Source of the DNA: Orientallactaga sibirica
Lineage: Eukaryota; Chordata; Mammalia; Rodentia; Dipodidae
Length of the DNA stretch: 64,000 nucleotides
NCBI GenBank assembly: GCA_036365145.1
Contig: JAEOAD010000001.1
Coordinates: forward strand, 102,210,001 to 102,274,000
Direction: 5' to 3'
The notes under the pieces are model-generated. The model made no database searches. It was not told where the DNA came from and worked only from the letters and a program-made list of their open reading frames with translations. The position numbers and the translations under genes are program-made. The first letter of the stretch is position 1. Each line of letters opens with the position of its first letter. This document shows positions 31,098 to 41,716 of this stretch, one piece after another.

Positions 31098-31303
31098 TTT
31101 TTACTTATTTATTAGCAACAGAGAGAGAAAGAGGCAGAGAGAGAGAGAGAGAATGGGCGCACCAGGGCCTCCAGCCACTGCAAACGAATTTCAGATGCAT
31201 GCGCTACCTTGTGCATCTAGCTTACCTGGGTACTAGGGAATCGAAACGGGGTCCTTAGGCTTTGCAGGCAAGTGCTTAACCACTAAGCCATTTCTCCAGC
31301 CCC
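31098..31303 (-). mobile_element. B2-superfamily SINE
   Basis: GA tail, 'gggcgcaccagggcctccagccactgcaaacgaatttcagatgcatgcgc' to 'ccatttctccagccc'. 'ctggttgacat' at 31087 and 31304 is the target-site duplication; it split a LINE2-like sequence. Confidence 0.95.
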
Positions 31304-31436
31304 TGGTTGACATATTTATATAGTGCTTTCTACTGAGCACTGGGGAGACAGCTATGCACAGGGGATCCTTGCCCTCGAGTGCTTTACATTCTAGCAGAAG
31401 AAGACTGTCATTAAACAAGTCAGTTATTCATGCATA
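31304..31436 (+). mobile_element. LINE2-like 3' fragment
   Basis: 'tagtgctttctactgagcactggggagacagctatgcac...gatccttgccctcgagtgctttacattctagc...acaagtca' follows the LINE2 3' pattern. Confidence 0.6.
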
Positions 31437-31479
31437 GGAAAGATTTCAGTTTGAATACAAGCTATCATGAAGATTAAAC

Positions 31480-31662
31480 AGAAGCTGAGGTGATGGCTCA
31501 GCAGTCAAAGGCACTTGCTTGCAAAGCCTGCTGTCCAAGGTTTGAGTCTCCAATGCCCACATACATCCAAATGCACAAAATGGCACATGCATCTGGAGTT
31601 CATTTATAGTGGCAGGAGGCCCTGGCATACACATTCTCCCCCTCCTCAAAAATAAATAGATT
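31480..31662 (+). mobile_element. B2-superfamily SINE
   Basis: 'agaagctgaggtgatggctcagcagtcaaaggcacttgcttgcaaagcctgctgtcc' with a short 'ctcaaaaataaatag' tail. Confidence 0.9.
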
Positions 31663-31667
31663 AAAAG

Positions 31668-32640
31668 CTATTGCCAAAGCCCTTGGTTTCCCTTGAGAAA
31701 CAGATAGTAAGACCCTACTGCTGAAGACATCTCTTGCCTGAGAGGCAAAGTCACTGAGAAAGCAAGCTGGTGCTGAGCAGAAAACCTTCTCCCTATAGAC
31801 CAGCCAACAGAAAGCTGGAAAAAGCTGCACTGCATGCAGCCATATGGGACACAGAAGTCATCAGCAGTGAAAACAGTGGACACTGAATATTCAAGTTTGG
31901 CCATACAGGCCAAATGACTGAACGGGTGCAATAGTGGCATGTCTACTCTTGGGGTAACCAACTGCTCCATAATTGGACTGAAGGCCCTCTCTATGGGAGG
32001 GAATACATACCTGGTACTGAAAAACCTAAGTAAAAGTCTTTGGTAGGTGAGGTCATGAGCCTTAGGGGTATAAAGCCTGCTCTTGTCTGACTAAATGTAT
32101 ATATTATTCCCAACAAGCTGCCCTGAAAGCACTACACTTAATGTTCATATTCACGTATTAACGCTACTCTCACTTCTGGTTAGAGAAGCTTCTCTTTTCA
32201 GATGGAGATGACCACTGGGATGACCCAAAAGGCAACATAGTGCTGAGAAGAAGGGATGGAGGAGTGCCCAGCACTGAAACACCTCTGTCACACCCTCCAA
32301 GGCTCAGGGCCCATTGTGGAAGAGGGAACGGATAGAATGAAAGAGCCAAAGGAAGGGTACAACTCCTTACAATGCAACTGTCCAGACAGAAATCGGCTTT
32401 GATATCCATGACATTACAGTACCTAGCAATACCTTCGCAAGACCCTCATAATAGAAGAAAAAGATGATGACATCAAATTAAAAGAGAGACTAATGGAGAG
32501 AGGGAGGGGATAGGATGAAGAATGGAGATCTAAAGGGGTATGGGGGCAGGAGAGGGAAATATCATGCATTTTTTTGTAGTAAGTATAGAAGTTGTCAATA
32601 AAAAAAACTAAAAAAAACCCAAAAATAAATAAAAATAAAT
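31668..32640 (+). mobile_element. LINE1 3' end (plus strand)
   Basis: Runs from 'gccaaagcccttggtttccc' to 'gggaaatatcatgcattttttt...agtatagaagttgtcaataaaa' and an A-rich tail. It matches the minus-strand LINE1 copy at 28148-29100 over most of its length, at moderate divergence. AATAAA lies just before the tail. The 79-184-codon ORFs on the opposite strand are chance. Confidence 0.85.
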
Positions 32641-32839
32641 AGATATTAACACACACACACACAAGTAAACACGAGGCACCTGCTGGTAGAGCAGGGTGGT
32701 TTTCTCCATGGAAGTAGCCTTTGAGTTCATAATCATGTGAGGAGAAGAGGCAGCTATTCAAAGATCGGGGCATAGACCTCTGTGAGCAGAAGGAAGAGAA
32801 CATATAAAGACTTCTAAACAGAACACGGGACAGCATAAT

Positions 32840-33400
32840 GAGTGAGGAGACAAGAGAGAAATGAGGCTGGCTGCCAAGGTCAGCAGGGCGGTCCTCTAGC
32901 CCTTGTGAGAGTCTTGCCTTTCTGAATGTCATGGGTACTTGGTGTGCTGGTGAGACCTGAGTTGCCTTTGAAAACATGAATCAGGCTGGAGGGTGAAGGT
33001 TGCATTGGAGGAAGGCGAGAGGGAGTACAGAGCTGCAGGGAAATGCAAAAAAGTCCAGACAAGACAAGAGGGAGGAGGACCTCGGACCAAGTTGGGAGCA
33101 GTGGAAACAGATATGGAGGAAGGGAACAGCGAGGACTTATTGAGGCCAAGGCAATAGGATGCACCAGGGGTTAAAAGTGAGGCATGAGGAAAGAGATGAT
33201 TCAAGCCCAATGACTCAGCTTTAGTCTGAGCAGCTGAGTGAATGTTGGTGTCACAGAGTGCGAAGGTCTCCATGGGGCAGAAAGGAATCCATATATTTGT
33301 CTCCGCTGCGTGAGACATTCAAGTAGAGATGACAGATGGCCAGAGGACAGAGCATGCCTGCAGTTCAGGGTGCTGTTCAGTCAGGAAGATACTCATGAGT
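32840..33400 (+). mobile_element. Ancient LINE2-like repeat (tentative)
   Basis: G/A-rich text such as 'ggaagggaacagcgaggacttattgaggcc' and 'caatgactcagctttagtctgagcagctgagtgaatgttggtgtca...ctccatggggcag' recalls an old widespread mammalian repeat. Heavily diverged. ORFs of 94-129 codons on the minus strand are not recognised. Confidence 0.35.
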
Positions 33401-33521
33401 AAGCCACAGACACAGAGATGCAGATGGATAGTGTCACCCAGCGAAGGACAATGGAGACATGGTCACAGACAGAGCCCTGGGTGCTACACCAGAGAAGGGG
33501 AGAAAGAAGAGAACGAGGAAG

Positions 33522-33708
33522 CCGGGTGTGGTAGTCCACGCCTTTCATCCCAGTACTCGGGAGGCAGAGGTAGGAACATCGCCGTGAGTTCAAGGCCACC
33601 CTGAGACTACAGAGTGAATTCCAGGTCAGCCTGAGCTAGAGTGAGACTCTACCTTGAGAAACAAGAGAAAACCAAAAAAAAATAAATAAATAAATAAAAG
33701 AGAGAGAG
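33522..33708 (+). mobile_element. B1-like SINE
   Basis: 'agccgggtgtggtagtccacgcctttcatcccagtactcgggagg' to '(AAAT)n agagagagag'. 'gaacgaggaag' (33513) and 'gaacaaggaag' (33710) flank it. Confidence 0.93.
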
Positions 33709-34090
33709 AGAACAAGGAAGGGCCAGTGAGGAGGGAAGAAAAGACAGCCAGGCCAACATGGTTTCACAGAAGACACTGTCAAAACCAAGGGACTTGCCGC
33801 CTATGTGGGATGTCCACAGGGTGATGAGAAAAGAGCCCTGATCAGGGTTTTTGGCAACACTCCCCTGATCAGGGACCTCTTGGTAGTAGTGTGGTGAAGG
33901 TGACAGCGATGTGCAAGGAGAGCAGAGTTGGAAGAAGGTACCAGTGGGGTCACAGAAGTCTTGGTTCCCTAGACATGCTGGATACATTAATAAGCCCTCA
34001 GTATGGGCAGGCTGTCTTTTCCTAGGAGTTGAATATTTTCAGTTATTTACTTTTAGTTTAAATTTACAAATAATGAAGCATATCTTAAGT
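33709..34090. other. Unique sequence
   Basis: No repeat or gene recognised. The 112-codon minus-strand ORF ends in SINE poly-T and has no family. Confidence 0.4.
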
Positions 34091-34480
34091 GATTAGGGTT
34101 TTGTTGTTGTTCTTTTTCTTTTTCCTTTTCTTTTCTTTTCTTTTCTTTTTCTTTTTCTTTTTTTTTTTTTTTTTTTTTTTTGAGGTAGGGTTTCACTCTA
34201 GCCCAGGCTGACCTGGAATTCACTATGTAGTCTCAGGGTGGCCTCAAACTCACAGCGATCCTCCTACCTCTGCCTCCCAAGTGCTGGGATTAAAGGCGTG
34301 CACCACCACACCCGGCTTGTTGTTGTTTTTTCGAGGAAAGGTCTCACTCTAGCCCAGGCTGACCTGGAATTCACCATGTAGTCTCAGGGTAGCCTTGAAC
34401 TCACAGCAATTCTCCTACCTCTGCCTCCCAAGTGCTGGGATCAAAGGTGTGCACCACTATGCCGGGCTGATTAGGGTTTT
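34091..34480 (-). mobile_element. Two head-to-tail B1-like SINEs sharing one target-site duplication
   Basis: First copy about 34130-34316 with a (TTTTC)n/poly-T run, second about 34317-34467. 'gattagggtttt' stands at 34091-34102 and again at 34469-34480, outside the pair. Either one inserted into the other's tail or a dimer moved as a unit. Confidence 0.93.
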
Positions 34481-34604
34481 TTGTTGTTGTTGTTGAGATG
34501 AAATTTACATAACATAGGATTAACCATGTAAAAAGGACACTACTCAGTAGCAATCAAGACAGTAACAACAGGTTACCACCATGTCTACTTCTGAACATTT
34601 TAAA

Positions 34605-34822
34605 AAACATTTTTATTTATTTATTTGAGAGAGAGAAAGAGACAGAGAGAGGAAGGGAGGGAGGGAGAGAATGGGTGTGCCAGGATCTCCAGCTACTGCG
34701 AACAAACTCCAAACACATGTACCACCTTGTGCATCTGGCTTACATGGGTCCTGGGGAATCAAACCAAGGTCCTTTGGCTTTGCAGGCAAATGCCTTAACC
34801 AGTAAGCCATCTCTCCAGCCCA
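34605..34822 (-). mobile_element. B2-superfamily SINE
   Basis: 'tttttatttatttatttgagagagagaaagag' tail, 'ctccaaacacatgtaccaccttgtgcatctggcttac' to 'ctctccagccc'. Confidence 0.95.
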
Positions 34823-34905
34823 GTTACAAATATTTTTATCACCCTTGAAGGAGATCCCTCCTCTCCTTCAGTGGATGTGAGATTTCCTTTGGGAACATAT
34901 TTTAA

Positions 34906-35074
34906 TGATTTTTTTTTTTTTTTTTTTTTTTGGTTTTTCGAGGTAGGGTCTCACTCTGGTCCAGGCTGACCTGGAATTAACTATGTAGTCTCAGGGTGGC
35001 CTCGAACTCACGGCGATCCTCCTACCTCTGCCTCCCGAGTGCTGGGATTAAAGGCGTGCGCCACCACGCCCGGC
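34906..35074 (-). mobile_element. B1-like SINE, near consensus
   Basis: Retains nearly all CpGs ('ctcacggcgatcctcc', 'aaaggcgtgcgccaccacgcccggc'), so likely one of the youngest B1 copies here. 'atgatttttt' / 'ctgatttgtttttt' flank it. Confidence 0.96.
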
Positions 35075-35089
35075 TGATTTGTTTTTTAT

Positions 35090-35430
35090 TACTCTTTGGC
35101 ATGTGTATGGATGTGTATATGTGTTTGATGGTGGACACTCATGTGCCTTGATGTATTTGTAGAGGTCACAGGACAACTTTTGGGTGTCAGTCCTTGCCTC
35201 CCACCTTGTTTTGAGGTAGGGTCTCTCATTGGATCATTGTGGGTCATGGCTGCCTTTGACAGGTTAGCTGGCCCTTGAACTTCTAGGAAAGTCTCCACTT
35301 CCACATAACTCTCAAAGTGGTGAGATTACAGAAGCCCACCATGGCTTCTGGCTTTTACGTGGGGTCCGGGTATCTGTACTCAGGCAGCCTGCGAGGCATG
35401 CACTTTATCACTGAGTCCACATTATTTTTA
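35090..35430 (-). mobile_element. Unclassified old rodent repeat
   Basis: 'aggtcacaggacaacttttgggtgtcagtccttgcctcccaccttg' followed by 'cgtggggtccgggtatctgtactcagg...gcatgcactttatcactgagtcc'. This combination resembles an abundant rodent repeat I cannot name. A related phrase occurs at 37878-38100. Confidence 0.5.
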
Positions 35431-35454
35431 TTTAATTATTTATTGGTTTTTGCT

Positions 35455-35540
35455 TTGTTTTTGAGGTGCTAAGGATTAAATCCAGGGCCTCACACATGTT
35501 AGGCAAGTCCTGTATGCCTGGACCACATCCCCAGCCTGAC
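35455..35540 (-). mobile_element. ID-like SINE fragment
   Basis: 'gaggtgctaaggattaaatccagggcctcacacatgttaggcaagtcctgtatgcctggaccacatccccagcc' is the reverse of an ID-like head. Confidence 0.7.
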
Positions 35541-36085
35541 ATGTTATCTTAGTGCACTAATTAATATGCTCCATGAAAAAGAAAGTTCTTTTTTTTTTTA
35601 GGTCCAAATAGTGGAGCTTTTGATGAAACAAGCTGAGCTAATATGTGAGGACAGTGGTCACTTGTGAGGAGCCCTCCGAGGACTTACAGGGTGTTAGACG
35701 TGACCGATTCCTTGACCTGGGTGGTGGTTACATGCATGTGTTCATGTGCAGACACTTAACCCTTACACTTATGGCATGTACTTTTTATGCATGGATTCAA
35801 CTAAAAAGCTTCATAACCATGGAACCAGTTTCAGCACTGAAGGTGACGAGCTGTGCTGTGCGACCCTAGGCAAGTCACTCTGAGCCAGCCACTGAAGTCC
35901 CCCACCTGACCTTGGCTACGATGGAGTCCAACTTCTTTCCTGTTTCTCCTTTCAGAAGGGAACAGTTGTGACTGATGTCTCTGTGGTCCCACTTGTCACC
36001 AACAAGGCAGCTGTGAAGTTAATGACAGACAAATAAAGCCGGTGATAATTAGATGGCTGGATGTTCAAGTATTGTTATTTTTTGT
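35541..36085. other. Unique sequence
   Basis: No repeat core. A 74-codon ORF (35645-35869) is unsupported. Confidence 0.4.
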
Positions 36086-36298
36086 TGTTTATATATTTTA
36101 TTTATTTATTTGAGAGAGAGAAAGAAGCAGAGAGGGAGAGGGAAAGAATGGGCATGCCAGGGCCTCCAGCCACTGCACGTGAACTCCAGATGCATGTGCC
36201 CCCTTGTGCATCTGGCTTACGTGGGTCCTGGAGAATCGAACTGGGATCCTTTGGCTTTGCAGGCAAACGCCTTAACCGCTAAGCCATCTCTCCAGCCC
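36086..36298 (-). mobile_element. B2-superfamily SINE
   Basis: 'atattttatttatttatttgagagagagaaagaagc' tail to 'ctctccagccc'. It forms an inverted pair with the next element. Confidence 0.96.
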
Positions 36299-36319
36299 AA
36301 TCTTTTTAAAAATAACAAT

Positions 36320-36566
36320 AATGGGGCTGGAGAGATGGCTTAACGGTTAAGGCACCTGCCTCCTAAGCCTAAGAGTGCTGGTTCCAATCTCCTGCGGTTC
36401 CAATCTCCAGGTCCCATGTTTAGCCAGATGCAAAGTGACGCAAGGGTGCAATGCCGCACTTGACCACAAGGGGGCACACACATCTGGAATTCGTTCGCAG
36501 CAGCTGAGAGACTGCTGGCGCGCCCATCTCTATCTGTCTTCCTCTCCCTCTCTCTCTCTCTCTGTC

Positions 36567-36600
<34 letters not shown>
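36320..36600 (+). mobile_element. B2-superfamily SINE, long variant
   Basis: 'aatggggctggagagatggcttaacggttaaggcacctgcc', duplicated 'ggttccaatctcc', then 'agtgacgcaagggtgcaatgccgcacttgaccacaagggggcacac' (long-type block), TC tail and about 37 A. Confidence 0.96.
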
Positions 36601-36601
<1 letters not shown>

Positions 36602-37059
36602 TCAATTAGCTGAATAAGCAAATGACATTGAGACAAACATTTATTTTTCTCCTCAGCTCGGATCCAACTAGGTAGGTCAATTTCAGAAGAGGAAAATATG
36701 TTTCTGGTGTATTATAATTTAATGTATTTTTATTTTAACTGCATAAGAAGAAGACATTAAAAGATAGTCACCTGTGGTCTGCTTTTCCCATTGTCAACAA
36801 GCCTTTAATTCTGGCAGAGGTCATATCCCTTTTCTCTCTCAATCTCTCTTTTTGTAACCTGTGTGTGTGTGTATGTATGTGTGGGTGTGGGTGTGAGTGA
36901 GCCTGTGCCACAGTGTATGTGGAGGTCAGAGGTGTGGGTCTGAGGGGGCTGGGTACAGCTAGGGTAACTGGATCCCTGAAGGTAAAAAAGGCAGGCAAGT
37001 TTGCACTTGCTAGAAATCAAAGATGATCTGACTTCTTATCTCTTGCCTAGTTCCCTAGA
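36601..37059. other. Unique sequence with a GT-rich patch
   Basis: A GT/ATGT stretch lies at 36862-36900. Nothing else recognised. Confidence 0.4.
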
Positions 37060-37530
37060 CCTTTTTTTTTTCCCACAACCAAGACCTCTCCTGGGAGGGA
37101 GGTCTTTTATAGGAAACATTGTGGTTGAGCAAGTTCAGCCCCTGGAACTTGGTTGTCAGGGCTAAGCTCTTCCTGAGACAACCCCTAGCCCTAACCAACC
37201 AGATATCCCTCTGGTTCACCTGAGCCAGAAGACAGCCCACCTCCACTAAAAGGTTATAAATATCTTTGGAAGGGGAGGGCAGGCTCTCTGACCACTTGGG
37301 AACTTCCAGCTGTGGGCAAGTTTTTCCCTTGGCTGGGCCTGGGCCCAGCCAGGAGTGCCCCCTATCCCTTACTCTCCACGTGGGCTCCTTTATCCCCTCC
37401 AGTTCCCCACATGACAGGAGCTCTTTGAATTTGCTTTTCTCTTTCCATGCTTTTTTTTCCAGGCCCTTCACATGGGTGCTTTTTTTTTTTTTTTTTTTGG
37501 CTCTGTACTTCCCTCAATAAGTACAATAAT
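37060..37530 (+). mobile_element. LTR-like block (tentative)
   Basis: TATA-type 'aggttataaatatctttgg' at about 37250. About 265 bp later come a long T run and 'ccctcaataagtacaataattt', resembling a weakened polyadenylation signal. The arrangement fits U3-R-U5 of an endogenous retrovirus LTR, but neither terminal TG/CA nor a target-site duplication could be fixed. Confidence 0.3.
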
Positions 37531-37585
37531 TTAATAATTATCCTTCTCAGCCTTTTTATTCAATTATTTGATTTAAATTAGAAAC

Positions 37586-37828
37586 AAGGGCTGGAGAGAT
37601 GGCTTAGCAGTTAAGGCGCCCACCTGCCAAGCCTAAGAACGCCGGTTCGATTCTCCAGGTCCCATGTTTAGCCAGATGCAAAAAGCGATGCAAGGGCGCA
37701 ATGCTGTGCTTGCCCACAAGGGGGCGCATGCATCTGGAGTTTGCTCACAGAGGCTGCAAGGCCGCTGGCATGCCCATTCTCTATCTGTCTCTCTCAAAAA
37801 AAAAAGAAAAAAAGAAAGAAAGAAACAT
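37586..37828 (+). mobile_element. B2-superfamily SINE, long variant
   Basis: 'caagggctggagagatggcttagcagttaaggcgcccacc', 'agcgatgcaagggcgcaatgctgtgcttgcccacaagggggcgc', A-rich tail. Confidence 0.96.
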
Positions 37829-37869
37829 AGGGTTTGGGGTTCAAGGACTTTCCTGGACCCCTAACACCC

Positions 37870-38100
37870 CATTACAGGTCCTTGCCTCCCACCTTGTTTG
37901 AGCCAAGGTTGCTGATTGGTCACTGTTACGTTTGCCAGGCTGGCTGGCTCTCAAGCCTCGTGGGTTCTCCTGTCTCAGCCTCCAGTCTTAGGGGGTTACA
38001 TATGCATGCTACTGCACCTGGCTTTATGTGGGTTCTGGGGATCCAAACTTGGGTCCTGCTTCTTGCATAACAAATGCTTCTGAACCATCTACCCAGCTCT
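37870..38100 (-). mobile_element. Unclassified old rodent repeat
   Basis: 'ggtccttgcctcccaccttgtttgag' as at 35190, plus a B1-like middle and 'tatgtgggttctggggatccaaacttgggtcctgc...ctgaaccatctacccagct'. Perhaps B4-related. Confidence 0.5.
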
Positions 38101-38317
38101 TTCCTCCTTTCTGACAGTAACAGAAAGTGTTCTGGGTCCTCTGGGGCCTATCCATCCATTGGGAGTCCTGTCCCTGGGATGAAACTGGACAGTCCGCACA
38201 ACAAAGCAAACAAAACAACAGAGATTGTTTTTTTTCCTTCGCTCCTTGTTTGGATGTCAGCGCTTATAACCACGTAGACATTCTTATATGGACATGTTTA
38301 TCTGGAGCTGGTTTGTG

Positions 38318-38540
38318 AAGAGTCTTCCTGAGTGGAACTTGGGCAAGTTAAGGAACCTTCCAGAGGCTTAGCTTCCTCCTCTGTGAAAGAAGGCACAGAG
38401 AACACCCTCTCGAGGGGTGTGTGTGTGTGTGTGTGCACATGCGTGTGTGTGTTTGCATGCAAATTACAATAATATAACCCATGGGGAATGCTTTGCCCAG
38501 TACCTGGCATCTAACAGACCATATTAGCTATTTCTGTTTG
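38318..38540 (+). mobile_element. MIR SINE, interrupted by a GT run
   Basis: 'gaacttgggcaagttaaggaaccttccagaggcttagcttcctcctctgtgaaa' and 'atgctttgcccagtacctggcatctaac' are MIR core and 3' phrases. A (GT)n at 38418-38455 lies between. Confidence 0.75.
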
Positions 38541-39440
38541 GGTGGACAAGTGCTTTTTAGCCCTGTGGGAAGGGGCCAGGCACAGCAAGGTAGCAGAAAA
38601 TAGGTCTGCTTGTGTCCCTTTGGTGAGGACCCCTGCCGAGGAGGCCTCTTGACCACCCTAGCTCCCACAAGATTCTCGGCAGAGCTTTTTAGCCTTCCCT
38701 GCATTCACCGGCTTTCCATCCCTGCTGTGGGGCTCTTAGAACCACAAATAGCCTAGGCGGAGGGAGTCAGATGTTCTGAATCTTCTGTTAATGGCTGGTG
38801 ACCACACCCCCTGCCGCCACAGCTGATGACACAGGCCTTTAGCATAATGAAGGCATTTGAGGATCTATATTTTTCTCTCCCTGCGCAGAACATTACTCAC
38901 CTCGTTCCTCTGTGTCACAAGGAAGGAGAGGGGAAAACACAATAAACCGCCAAGGATGAGTCAAATTTCAATAGAGCGTCTCGGCGGGGGCTGCTGCTCT
39001 TACATTCCTGAGATTCAAACCCCTGGCTCTTTTCTTCTTTCTTCCCCAGGAAGGGCAGCAAATGGAACTGCGTTTGATTGTGCTCTTTCTATGCTAGAGA
39101 AAAGGGAACATGACACTCTTCTTACGGCCCAGAGAGCCCGGATGGGGACCACAGGCTGGCTCTGCCTCACTCTTACCTTTTCTTGAAATGTCAGCCAGGC
39201 CACCTCTGAGCTCTCTGTCCTGTCACACTGTCCCCCACCAGCACACTGCAGTAGGCTCTTAGCATTCATTTCAGGGGACAGGCTGGTCCCTTCCCCCAGG
39301 CCAAGATGCTTTCTCTCACTTGTCAGTGGCCTTCCTAGAAAGCTCTTCTCTCAAGTGGTATGAGGTCTTTCCCCAGAAGGTGTCAAGAGACAAAAGCTAA
39401 AAGGAAGGAAGAGATGTAACCAAATTTACGACCATTTGGC
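38541..39440. other. Unique, repeat-free sequence; possible regulatory DNA
   Basis: No SINE for about 900 bp. It contains 'gatgagtcaaattt' (AP-1-type TGAGTCA, about 38955) and a CpG-containing 'gagcgtctcggcggggg' near 38975. The 109- and 84-codon ORFs are on opposite strands and unrecognised. Whether it is conserved cannot be judged here. Confidence 0.35.
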
Positions 39441-39451
39441 ATTTAAGCTGA

Positions 39452-39549
39452 CTTTTCTTTTTTTTCTTTCTTTTTTCTTTCTTTCTTTCTTTTTTTCTTT
39501 CTTTTTTTCTTTCTTTCTTCCTTCCTTCTCTCTCTTTCTTCCTTCCTTC

Positions 39550-39608
<59 letters not shown>

Positions 39609-39613
39609 TTTTT
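39452..39613. repeat. (CTTT)n microsatellite
   Basis: About 160 bp of CTTT/TTCC repeats that extend the A-tail of the next B1. Poly-lysine/phenylalanine ORFs here are artefacts. Confidence 0.97.
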
Positions 39614-39756
39614 CGTTTTTCAAGGTAGGGTTTCTTTCTAGTCCAGGCTGACCAGGAATTCACTACGTAGTCTCAGGCTGGCCTTGAACTCAGTGATCCT
39701 CCTACCTCTGCCTCCCGAGTGCTGGGATTAAAGGCATGTGCCACCATGCCCGGCTT
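39608..39756 (-). mobile_element. B1-like SINE
   Basis: 'cgtttttcaaggtagggtttctttctagtccagg' to 'gccaccatgcccggc'. Confidence 0.95.
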
Positions 39757-39909
39757 GTTTTGTATTTTTGAGGCAGGGTCTCACTCTCGCTCAGGCTGAC
39801 CTGGAACTCACTTTGTAGCCCAGGCTGGCTTCAACCTCACTGTGATCCTCCTATCTCAGCATCCTGAGTGTTTGGTGAGATTAAAGATATATGCTACCAC
39901 ACCTGGCTA
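39757..39909 (-). mobile_element. Old B1-like SINE
   Basis: 'gtatttttgaggcagggtctcactctcgctcaggctgacctggaactcactttgtagcccaggctggc' to 'ctaccacacctggc'. Closer to the general rodent B1 pattern than to the local young type. Confidence 0.85.
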
Positions 39910-39911
39910 AA

Positions 39912-40077
39912 CTTGTTTTTTTTTTTTTGGTTTTTCAAGGTAGGGTTTCACCCTAGCCCGGGCTGACCTGGAACTCACTACATAGTCTCAGGCTAGCCTC
40001 AAATGCACGGGGATCCTCCTACCTTTGCCTCTCTCCCAAGTGCTGGGATTAAAGGCATATGCCACCACACCCAGCAA
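39912..40077 (-). mobile_element. B1-like SINE
   Basis: Third tandem reverse B1: 'ggtttttcaaggtagggtttcaccctagcccggg' to 'gccaccacacccagc'. 'aaacttgtttttt' and 'aacttttttgtttttt' flank it. Confidence 0.93.
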
Positions 40078-40181
40078 CTTTTTTGTTTTTTAAATAATAT
40101 GTTACATTTCATATCCTTTTTATTGAGTAGAACGATCAGAGGGAAGGTAAAATTTAAGAACGTGGATAGGAAGAGGAGCTA

Positions 40182-40380
40182 TCAGGCTGGAGAGATTGCT
40201 CAGGCACTAAGGCGCTTGCCTGCAAAGCCAAAGGACGGGAGTTCATGTAAAGCCAGATGCACAAAGTGTCACATACATCTGGAGTTTGTTTGCAGTGGCT
40301 GGAGGCCCTGGCACACCCATTCTCTCTGTCTTTTGTCTATCTTTCTCTGCTTTCAAATAAAGAAAAGGATTTTTAAAAAG
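40182..40380 (+). mobile_element. B2-superfamily SINE with small internal deletion
   Basis: 'aggctggagagattgctcaggcactaaggcgcttgcc...gggagttcatgtaaagccag' lacks 'cgattccccaggaccca'. Tail 'ttcaaataaag'. Confidence 0.93.
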
Positions 40381-40756
40381 GAAATAGGAGATATCATTGC
40401 TGAGTCAACCAGCTTCTGTCTTGTATGCGGCTTATTCTGAGCATCTCCACAGGCCAGTACAAATCCATCACAGAAAACATGTGTTTTTTTTTTTTTTTTT
40501 TTTTTTTTAAACAGAATTGATGAACTTGAGGCCTGAAGCCTCCAAACTTGGTTGAGAATGACAATCACAGGGAGTTTTGTCATGACACAACCTCTGGGCC
40601 TTGTGCCGCATCACTCTGAGTCCCTGGATCTTGGGTGAAAATCTTCATTTTAGAAGTTCCTTTAGGTGGCTCTGATGACTTGTGGGTTTAGGAACTACTG
40701 AGCTGGGCCACATTTTGAAAGGAGATGGACACATATCAGCTAGGGTGTCACTTATT

Positions 40757-40941
40757 TATTTTATCTTTTTAAATGTATTTATTTGCATGTGTATGTATGT
40801 AAGGGTGTGCCAGGGCCTCCTGGTACTGCAAAGGAACACCAAATTTTGCATCTGGCTTTATGTCATACTGGGGAATCGAACCCAGGCTAGAAGGCTTTGT
40901 AAGCAAGTGCCTTTAACCGCTGAACCATCTTCCTCGCCCAC
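40757..40941 (-). mobile_element. B2-superfamily SINE, diverged
   Basis: 'gtgccagggcctcctggtactgcaaaggaacacc...catctggctttatgtcatactggggaatcgaacccagg' to 'gaaccatcttcctcgccc'. Confidence 0.85.
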
Positions 40942-41079
40942 ATTTATCTTTTCTTTGTGTTGGGAACATTCAGAATCTTACTCGCTATTTACAACTGACT
41001 TTCCACCCTTCATTGTCTTGCGCTGGAATCTCATTATGAACGGTGGGGGGTGTCAAAATATTTCTTGAACCCCAGCTCC

Positions 41080-41220
41080 CCTACTGGCCTGTAGTGTGAT
41101 CTTGAGTGAGGCATCTCACATTTGTAGTCCTTGGATTCCTCATCCATAAAACAAGGAAAATAATAATGTGCGCTCCCTAGGATTTCAAAAGTATTACGTC
41201 TGTTGAACAAACTGAGCAGT
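41080..41220 (+). mobile_element. MIR SINE fragment
   Basis: 'ctgtagtgtgatcttgagtgaggcatctcacatttgtagtccttggattcctcatccataaaacaaggaaaataataatg' follows the MIR core. Confidence 0.75.
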
Positions 41221-41716
41221 GCCTCGCTCTCCCTGGGTGCTCTCAGAGAGATCTTGTTCTCATTCACTTAGCTCATCTCCAGAATGATTTGCCAGCAATG
41301 ATCCTCTCTCTCCCCTACACCTGTTCCCTGCTCCAGGGGCACCTGCCATTCCCGTCCATACACACACCTGCTCTCTCATCTCTGGCTTGAAAGGAAACAT
41401 ACAAACACACACAAAAACCCCTCCTTGTCCCCACTCCTCTGCCCTGCCATCATTTTATTTTTCGTTTACAGCACAAAATATTTGTAGCGACCATCTCAGC
41501 TTCTTCATGCTTCTCTTCCTGACTCGCTGCTTCTGACTTGTCAGGATGACCAACTATGTCTACATTGCCCAAGTCTAGCAGGAACTGCTCCATTTTGGAT
41601 TTTGCGGATTTTTTCAGTAGCCATGACAGTCAGTCATGCTGAGAGTTGGAGGGAGCTGCCAGAGAGAAGGGAACTGCAAGTACAAAGACTTTGTGGTGAG
41701 TACAAAAGCAAGCCAG
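41221..41716. other. Unique sequence
   Basis: Pyrimidine-rich, no repeat or exon recognised. Confidence 0.4.

Noticed and set aside
32423..32977. 184-codon minus-strand ORF as a gene
   Set aside because: Half of it is the complement of the LINE1 3' end and its A-rich tail.
38541..39440. A promoter or CpG island
   Set aside because: Only a short CpG-containing patch and one AP-1-type motif are visible. Not enough to call a promoter.
39397..39663. Lysine/glutamate-rich ORFs
   Set aside because: Translation of the (CTTT)n microsatellite.
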